Assembly (NCBI GenBank): GCA_958435945.1 | Contig: CAUBIC010000009.1 | Coordinates: 39,307 to 103,306, forward strand | Origin: an uncultured Collinsella sp. | GTDB lineage: Bacteria > Actinomycetota > Coriobacteriia > Coriobacteriales > Coriobacteriaceae | Length of the DNA stretch: 64,000 bases | Direction: 5' to 3' | Part shown: positions 59,731 to 64,000 of the stretch, piece after piece | Layout of the letters: every line of letters begins with the position of its first letter | How positions within the stretch are numbered: the stretch's first letter is position 1 | Notes under the pieces: model-generated | Seen by the model: only the letters and a program-made list of their open reading frames with translations | The model's database searches: none | What the model was told of the DNA's origin: nothing | Made by a program: the position numbers and the translations under genes

Positions 59731-61164
59731 ATGGCTGTTATTGATGTGCTGCCTTCGGATGGGAAGGTTATTGACGAGGGTCCTGTTGGTTGCTCTGTTG
59801 ATGTTTGCTGCGATGACTTTCGTCATCTCGATATTGAACTGCCGCCCGAGATTCTTCGTCTCAAGGATGCCGGCTATTTGACGCGGGCTGTTGCTGCCTG
59901 CGATCGCCTTTTGGAGCAGAATCCTGAGCCTTCCCTGGCAGCCTGCGTTCGTGCCGAGCGGTATCGCATGCTCGAGACGCCGCTTCATTTTTCGGTGTCG
60001 CGTGATCTGGCTATTGCGATGATTCGCGAGGAGTGGCCTGAGTTTACCGAAGAGCAGTTTGATGACCTGATTAATCGTAAGCGAATTGACTGGCGCTTTA
60101 TCGATGGCGAGCTGTTTGTTCTCGATAACTTCCTCGATTCGCTTCGCGTGTACCCCAGGGAGGTTCCGGGTCTGCGTCCCGATTCTACGGACGGAATTGC
60201 GCTTCGCAACCAGATGCTCAAGGAGATGGAGTCGCAAAACGGGTTGAGTCGCCTCATCACGCTTAAGGCGTCCGTGTCTGTCCCTGGGGCTCTGGAGGGA
60301 GAGACTGTTCGCGCGTGGCTGCCCGTTGCCGCCGCCTGTCGCCAACAGTCTCATGTCGAGGTTCTCGATATGACGTCGGAGGGCACTGTTGCCTCTGAGA
60401 ACGTTTCGGCTCGTACTGTCTCCTGGACATCTTCGACTGAACATTCATTTTCGGTGACCTATCGTTATCACATCGATGCCGCCTATTGCGATATCTATGG
60501 TGGCGCGCTCCCATCGCATCCCTGTATGGACGCGCCCCTGCCCGAGGACACCTCCGAGGACCGTCCGCACATTGCGTTTACGCCGTATCTGCGACAGGTG
60601 ACGGAGCGTGTTATTGACGGGCTCGAGGATTCGCTCGATCGCGCTCGCGCCATCTATGATTATCTGACGCAACATATCGACTATCGCTATCAGCCACCAT
60701 ATCTGCTTTTGGGCTCCATAGCCGATGACTGTGCACACTCGCTCCGCGGCGATTGCGGCGTTATGGCGCTCACGTTTATCACCATGTGCCGTATCGCGGG
60801 CGTGCCTGCTCGTTGGCAGAGCGGCCTGTATGTTGCTCCCGATTCGGTGGGACCGCACGACTGGGCCGAGTTCTTCACACCCCAGACCGGTTGGCTTAAC
60901 GCCGATGTTTCGTTTGGTTCCTCAGCGCGCAGAATGGGGGAGGAGTGGCGTCGTCGTCACTACTTTGGCAATCTCGACCCGTGGCGTATGGTGGCTAACA
61001 ATCGATTCCAGGCTGAGTTTGTGCCTGCTTTCGATGGCATGCGCGAGGATCCCTATGACAACCAGATGGGCGAAGCCTCGGTTAACGGACGCGGGTGCCG
61101 CCAGCGCGAGATGCTTCGTTCGGTCGAACTCATCGAAATGCTCGAAGTTCCATTTTCGGACTAA
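59731..61164 (+). CDS. Cytoplasmic transglutaminase-like protein
   Basis: 477 residues without a signal peptide. The C-terminal half has a transglutaminase/protease-like core: ARAIYDYLTQHIDYRYQPP, GDCGVMALTFITMCRIAGVPARWQSG (Cys), HDWAEFFTP (His) and WLNADVSFG (Asp), so the triad is intact. The N-terminal 200 residues are helical and unrecognised. The absence of export signals suggests an intracellular peptidase or amidase role. ATG at 59731 has GGAG 6 nt upstream; 59695 is a less likely start. tRNA-Leu follows by 39 nt. Confidence 0.78.
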   Translation: MAVIDVLPSDGKVIDEGPVGCSVDVCCDDFRHLDIELPPEILRLKDAGYLTRAVAACDRLLEQNPEPSLAACVRAERYRMLETPLHFSVSRDLAIAMIREEWPEFTEEQFDDLINRKRIDWRFIDGELFVLDNFLDSLRVYPREVPGLRPDSTDGIALRNQMLKEMESQNGLSRLITLKASVSVPGALEGETVRAWLPVAAACRQQSHVEVLDMTSEGTVASENVSARTVSWTSSTEHSFSVTYRYHIDAAYCDIYGGALPSHPCMDAPLPEDTSEDRPHIAFTPYLRQVTERVIDGLEDSLDRARAIYDYLTQHIDYRYQPPYLLLGSIADDCAHSLRGDCGVMALTFITMCRIAGVPARWQSGLYVAPDSVGPHDWAEFFTPQTGWLNADVSFGSSARRMGEEWRRRHYFGNLDPWRMVANNRFQAEFVPAFDGMREDPYDNQMGEASVNGRGCRQREMLRSVELIEMLEVPFSD

Positions 61165-61203
61165 TCAACAGAAAGCTGTGATAAACTAACTCACGCATTA
61201 CGT

Positions 61204-61287
61204 GCCCGAGTGGCGGAATTGGCAGACGCAGTGGACTCAAAATCCACCGTTGGCAACAACGTGCGAGTTCGAGTCTCGCCTCGGGCA
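61204..61287 (+). tRNA. tRNA-Leu (CAA)
   Basis: Acceptor GCCCGAG pairs with CTCGGGC (61280-61286), followed by discriminator A and encoded CCA (61288-61290). Anticodon stem GTGGA/TCCAC encloses CTCAAAA, giving anticodon CAA (Leu, UUG). A long variable arm (CGTTGGCAACAACG) marks a class II tRNA; T-arm GAGTTCGAGTCTC. Part of its 3' end is duplicated downstream. Confidence 0.95.
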
Positions 61288-61324
61288 CCATACATGCAAG
61301 TGAGCGTTCAAGGTGGTCAAGGCC
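61268..61324 (+). repeat. Direct repeat copy A (tRNA-Leu 3' end and downstream)
   Basis: 57 nt beginning TTCGAGTCTCGCCTCGGGCA within the T-arm and ending GGTCAAGGCC. Identical to 61451-61507 except for one base (T versus G). The repeats are separated by 126 nt, and both are followed by a C-run then TTTTTCGTG. Confidence 0.9.
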
Positions 61325-61450
61325 CCTTTTTCGTGCCGAACTCGCGTGAGCGCGCGGAGCGTTAAGCAAACAGGCCTGTGGCCTGTTTGTAGCGGAGCGT
61401 GGCGAGGGCGCCATGCGCCTGAAGCCCGGGGCTTCGCGAAGCGAAGGCCC

Positions 61451-61507
61451 TTCGAGTCTCGCCTCGGGCACCATACATGCAAGTGAGCGTTCAAGGGGGT
61501 CAAGGCC
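61451..61507 (+). repeat. Direct repeat copy B (truncated tRNA-Leu 3' end)
   Basis: Contains the tRNA 3' end with CCA but no 5' half, so it is not a functional tRNA. Together with copy A it flanks 61325-61450, which holds an AAACAGGCC-TGT-GGCCTGTTT hairpin and no ORF. Such a layout is typical of an attachment-site scar or very small insert. Confidence 0.85.
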
Positions 61508-61740
61508 TCCCCCCTTTTTCGTGTACGTAATGTGATAACGCGCTGCGCGTGTTATTATCCACAAGGCGTTGTTCCCGCAATGCCCTAAAGAGGAACCCGA
61601 GGGTTCCCACCTTTTGGCGCCAATGAGCAGCTGACTGGTCATACAACCTAGATTCCCTTCCTCACACCGAGGATGTCTATGTGTACGACCTGGTTGCAAA
61701 GAAGCGCCGGGTTATTTTTTTATGAATGGAGGTAGGGAAA
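61508..61740 (+). promoter_or_regulatory. infC leader with terminator-like hairpin
   Basis: No protein gene is seen. It contains an ATAACGCG...CGCGTGTTAT hairpin (about 61532-61553), a GGAACCC/GGGTTCC stem (around 61590-61606) next to CCACCTTTTGGCGCC, and, just before infC, ACCTGGT (61688-61694) pairing with GCCGGGT (61706-61712), followed by a run of seven T (61715-61721). This arrangement suits a transcription attenuator, as in the L20/IF3 leaders of Firmicutes; a family match could not be tested. A 6S-like or other ncRNA is an alternative. Confidence 0.45.
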
Positions 61741-62295
61741 ATAGCTAAGTCTGATGACACCCGCATCAACGACGAGATCACTGCATCTTCGTGCCGTTTG
61801 ATTGGCGTCGATGGCTCTCAGCTCGGCCTGTTCGCCATCCGCGATGCCCAGCGCGTCGCTGACGATCAGGGTCTCGACCTGGTCGAGATCGCTCCCAACG
61901 CGGAGCCGCCGGTCTGCAAGGTCATGGACTACGGTAAGTTCAAGTACCAGCAGGCCATGAAGGCCAAGGCCGCTCGTAAGAACCAGTCCAAGGTCGAGGT
62001 CAAGGAAATGAAGTTCCGACCCAAGATCGACGTTGGCGATTACGAGACCAAGAAGGGCCACGTTCTGCGTTTCCTCAAGAAGGGCGCACGCGTTAAGATC
62101 ACCATCATGTTCCGCGGCCGTGAGATGGCTCACCCGGAGCAGGGTCTTAACGTTCTCGAGCGTCTCGCCGAGGATCTCAAGCCTTACGCTACGGTCGAGT
62201 CCAAGCCTAAGATGGAAGGCCGTAACATGCTTATGCTGCTCGCCCCGATTAAGGGCGCCTTCGATGAGGATAAAGCGGCAAGCGATACCAAGTAA
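61741..62295 (+). CDS. infC: Translation initiation factor IF-3
   Basis: About 184 residues. RINDEITASSCRLIGVDGSQLG, PVCKVMDYGKFKYQQ, KEMKFRPKIDVGDYETK and VKITIMFRGREMAHPEQG are IF-3 hallmarks. The likely start is ATA at 61741: GGAGGTAGGG lies 8 nt upstream with ideal spacing. The in-frame ATG at 61726 overlaps that same ribosome-binding site and so cannot use it. Rare AUU/AUC/AUA starts in infC are known in other bacteria and underlie its autoregulation. First gene of infC-rpmI-rplT. Confidence 0.93.
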   Translation: MAKSDDTRINDEITASSCRLIGVDGSQLGLFAIRDAQRVADDQGLDLVEIAPNAEPPVCKVMDYGKFKYQQAMKAKAARKNQSKVEVKEMKFRPKIDVGDYETKKGHVLRFLKKGARVKITIMFRGREMAHPEQGLNVLERLAEDLKPYATVESKPKMEGRNMLMLLAPIKGAFDEDKAASDTK

Positions 62296-62327
62296 CTAGT
62301 GTTCTGTAACCGATTAAGGAGTATTTC

Positions 62328-62519
62328 ATGCCTAAGATGAAGTCCCACAGCGGCACCAAGAAGCGTTTCCGCAAGACTGGTACCGGCAAGCTTATGCGCG
62401 CCAAGGCTTTCAAGAGCCACATCCTGAGCAAGAAGTCCACCAAGCGTAAGCGTGGCTTCCGTCAGGAGACCGAGATCGCCGCTGCCGACCGCAAGGTCAT
62501 CAAGTCGCGTCTCGCCTAA
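62328..62519 (+). CDS. rpmI: 50S ribosomal protein L35
   Basis: 63 residues, basic: MPKMKSHSGTKKRFRKTGTG is the L35 N-terminus, followed by KRKRGFRQ. Normal length. ATG with AAGGAGTA 5 nt upstream, 32 nt after infC, in the conserved infC-rpmI-rplT order. Confidence 0.97.
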   Translation: MPKMKSHSGTKKRFRKTGTGKLMRAKAFKSHILSKKSTKRKRGFRQETEIAAADRKVIKSRLA

Positions 62520-62565
62520 GTTCGCGTTCCCGTTTTTCGTTTTACCGTCTAGGAGTTGATAGAAC

Positions 62566-62925
62566 ATGGCACGTATTAAGCGCGCTGTTGCCGCCAAGAA
62601 GAAGCGCCGTACCGTTATGCACCGTGCGAAGGGTTACTACGGTGCCGCTTCGCGTACTTACAAGCATGCTAAAGAGCAGGTCCAGCACTCCCTGCAGTAT
62701 CAGTATCGTGATCGCCGCAACAAGAAGCGCGAGATCCGCTCTCTCTGGATCACCCGCATCAACGCTGCCGCTCGCCTGAACGACATCTCTTACTCTCAGT
62801 TCATGCACGGCCTGAAGGTTGCCGGCATCGAGCTCGACCGCAAGGTCCTGGCTCAGATGGCCTACGAGGACATCGAGTCCTTCAACGAGCTGGCTGCCAT
62901 TGCCAAGAAGGCTCTCGAGGCTTAA
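62566..62925 (+). CDS. rplT: 50S ribosomal protein L20
   Basis: 119 residues. ARIKRAVAAKKKRRTVMHRAKGYYGAASRTYKHAKEQV (in parts), RDRRNKKREIRSLWITRINAAAR and a helical C-terminus are typical of L20, an early 23S assembly protein and known autoregulator of this operon in other bacteria. ATG with AGGAGTTGA upstream, 46 nt after rpmI. A strong terminator follows. Confidence 0.97.
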   Translation: MARIKRAVAAKKKRRTVMHRAKGYYGAASRTYKHAKEQVQHSLQYQYRDRRNKKREIRSLWITRINAAARLNDISYSQFMHGLKVAGIELDRKVLAQMAYEDIESFNELAAIAKKALEA

Positions 62926-62941
62926 TTGCTTCTTGCATCTT

Positions 62942-62974
62942 AAAGGGGCGCTTCCAATCCGGAAGCGCCCCTTT
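62942..62974 (+). terminator. Terminator of infC-rpmI-rplT
   Basis: A 14-bp stem AAAGGGGCGCTTCC / GGAAGCGCCCCTTT with a 5-nt loop followed by TTG, 16 nt after rplT. Confidence 0.9.
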
Positions 62975-63064
62975 TTGATTGATTAGGGATGTGATCGATT
63001 TGGGACGTAGCCAAACCGATCAATTCGATAGCGTCCGAGTTGCAAGAAAGAGCAGGTAGCGTAT

Positions 63065-63084
63065 GTGTCAAAGATTTTTGACAC
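63065..63084. promoter_or_regulatory. Operator-like inverted repeat upstream of the XRE gene
   Basis: GTGTCAAA-GATT-TTTGACAC, a perfect 8-bp dyad with a 4-nt spacer. It is 114 nt upstream of an XRE regulator and has no U-tract, so it may be that regulator's binding site. A second stem (TGATCG.TTTGG / CCAAA.CGATCA) lies at 62992-63022. Confidence 0.45.
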
Positions 63085-63197
63085 TCTAATCTGCGCGCAG
63101 CCATCCGTATGGCTTTGATTTTGGGATTACGCTTTGCTTGCCGGCTTCCGTTGTGTAGCCGCCCAATAAGAGTTGAGATGCATTCGAAGGGAACGCC

Positions 63198-63806
63198 ATG
63201 CAGCTGCCAAAACACCTTAAACAGTATCGACTCGATGCTGGTTTGTCCCAGGAGGATCTTGCAAGGCGCATTTTTGTAACACGTCAGACCATCAGTAATT
63301 GGGAGCGCGGTAAAACGTACCCCGACATCCAGAGTCTCCTACTGCTGTCTGAACAACTGGATGTAACGATTGACGAGCTTGTTAAAGGCGACATTTCAAT
63401 AATTAGAGAAAGGGTTGAACGCGATAGGGGCACGCTCTATCGCTTGGGTGCGGGGATGTTGGCTGGGCTTCTTGCGTTTACCGTCTCTATGGCCTGGCTC
63501 ATGTGGCAACAAAACCACGGGTGGGGGATGGTCCAGTGCGTTCCGACGATGGTGTTGGCAGGCGTCTTTGGTGCTGGCGCAATGTGCTGCGCGCTTGCAG
63601 CGGAACATATCAAGAAGAAGAATGATTTGGTGACGTATCAAGAGATATCCGACTTCTTGGACGGAAAGAAGGCGGACAGCGAAGAGACGAGGACGGGCTG
63701 GGCTTATGAGCATCCACAGCTTGCGAATGCCATCAAGTTTGCCGCAGCGGCTCTTATTGGACTAATCGTTTTTGAACTCGTTAACGCTGCTATGTCCCAT
63801 TTCTAA
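63198..63806 (+). CDS. XRE-family regulator with membrane helices
   Basis: 202 residues. Residues 5-60 are a Cro/CI helix-turn-helix (AGLSQEDLARRIFVTRQTISNWE). After a linker come two hydrophobic segments (about 80-135: GAGMLAGLLAFTVSMAWLMW and TMVLAGVFGAGAMCCALAA) and a third near the C-terminus (FAAAALIGLIVFELV). Close to 'HTH plus membrane anchor' regulators of peptide or envelope genes. ATG with GAAGGGA 5 nt upstream. No target gene is in the window beyond 63806. Confidence 0.82.
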   Translation: MQLPKHLKQYRLDAGLSQEDLARRIFVTRQTISNWERGKTYPDIQSLLLLSEQLDVTIDELVKGDISIIRERVERDRGTLYRLGAGMLAGLLAFTVSMAWLMWQQNHGWGMVQCVPTMVLAGVFGAGAMCCALAAEHIKKKNDLVTYQEISDFLDGKKADSEETRTGWAYEHPQLANAIKFAAAALIGLIVFELVNAAMSHF

Positions 63807-64000
63807 TGGGTATACAGCCATTAATGCGGCCGAAGCTTAACCGTTGGAAAACCGAAAGGCCGCTCTAATAGGGGGCCGCGGCCCTGTTCTTTCTAGGCTC
63901 TCACAGAGAGGATCCCATCCTCATTTGTGTAGGAACCGTGGAGTCCCAGATTCCCGCCCCCGGGGCCCCTCCGGTCTGGCAATATATCTCCTTGCCGCGC
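63807..64000. other. Window-end region without a recognised gene
   Basis: 194 bases. A GGGCCGCGGCCC palindrome (about 63885-63896) may terminate the XRE gene. The remainder, rich in CCCC/GGGG runs, shows no ORF, tRNA or repeat I can support; the element may continue beyond the window. Confidence 0.5.

Noticed and set aside
61237..61503. 88-codon minus-strand frame containing repeated HLHVWCPRRDS
   Set aside because: This is translation of the tRNA-Leu 3' end and its duplicate, a known source of false protein calls.
1..64000. CRISPR array, IS element or prophage
   Set aside because: No regularly spaced short repeats, transposase, integrase or phage structural genes were seen on either strand.

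Overview
The window is high-GC, gene-dense bacterial chromosome, mostly without mobile genes. Gene content and protein style point to an actinobacterium of the class Coriobacteriia, most likely Collinsella. Supporting features are a lactate dehydrogenase/Etf operon with a ferredoxin-type EtfA, a single-chain FGAM synthase, a Lhr/BrxD/TerB_N helicase cluster, a RecJ fused to a RecQ-like helicase, and frequent long-stem intergenic palindromes. The genus is my inference; no 16S gene is present.

Layout. 0-3 kb: an iron alcohol dehydrogenase and an aldehyde dehydrogenase in tandem, then a 27-residue membrane peptide that looks like a holin-like/type I toxin. 3.3-6.3 kb: HIRAN protein, tiny charged protein, metallophosphoesterase, and a coiled-coil DUF2130 protein with a PD-(D/E)XK-like core. 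6.4-11.2 kb (minus strand): DUF3516 helicase, TrmB-like methyltransferase, second methyltransferase. 11.5-16 kb (plus): XRE regulator with a membrane anchor, its DUF4097 partner, Elp3-type radical SAM/GNAT enzyme, spermidine-synthase-like protein. 16-21.6 kb (minus): a three-gene set, TerB_N protein, BREX-type ATPase and Lhr-like helicase, matching the Shango anti-phage architecture. 21.7-25.8 kb (minus): DUF554 membrane protein and a five-gene set for unrecognised secreted proteins, including an 85-residue sortase substrate (LAQTG).

26-29.7 kb: D-lactate dehydrogenase plus EtfB and EtfA with two [4Fe-4S] clusters, the gene set of electron-confurcating lactate oxidation. 29.7-35.2 kb: HD hydrolase, AzlCD exporter, KdgT permease, GGDEF cyclase, EamA exporter. 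35.3-43.2 kb: PurL, a cation/proton antiporter, an SDR enzyme and homoserine dehydrogenase. 43.4-48.9 kb: a decayed livJ fragment followed by a complete livJHMGF branched-chain amino acid ABC transporter. 49.2-51.7 kb: CutC, a GalT-like DUF4931 protein and a BASS-family transporter.

52-58.4 kb: the RecJ-helicase fusion, Rel (p)ppGpp synthetase/hydrolase and an MBL-fold hydrolase. 58.6-61.2 kb: class II fructose-bisphosphate aldolase and a transglutaminase-like protein. 61.2-61.5 kb: tRNA-Leu(CAA) with a 57-bp duplication of its 3' end, resembling an integration scar. 61.7-62.9 kb: infC-rpmI-rplT, where infC appears to start at AUA behind a terminator-like leader. The window ends with an XRE membrane regulator.

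The strongest items for follow-up are the Shango-like triad, the RecJ-RecQ-like fusion, the surface-protein operon with phased direct repeats upstream, the holin-like toxin locus, the infC leader and start, and the tRNA scar. No CRISPR array, IS element, rRNA or origin was seen.
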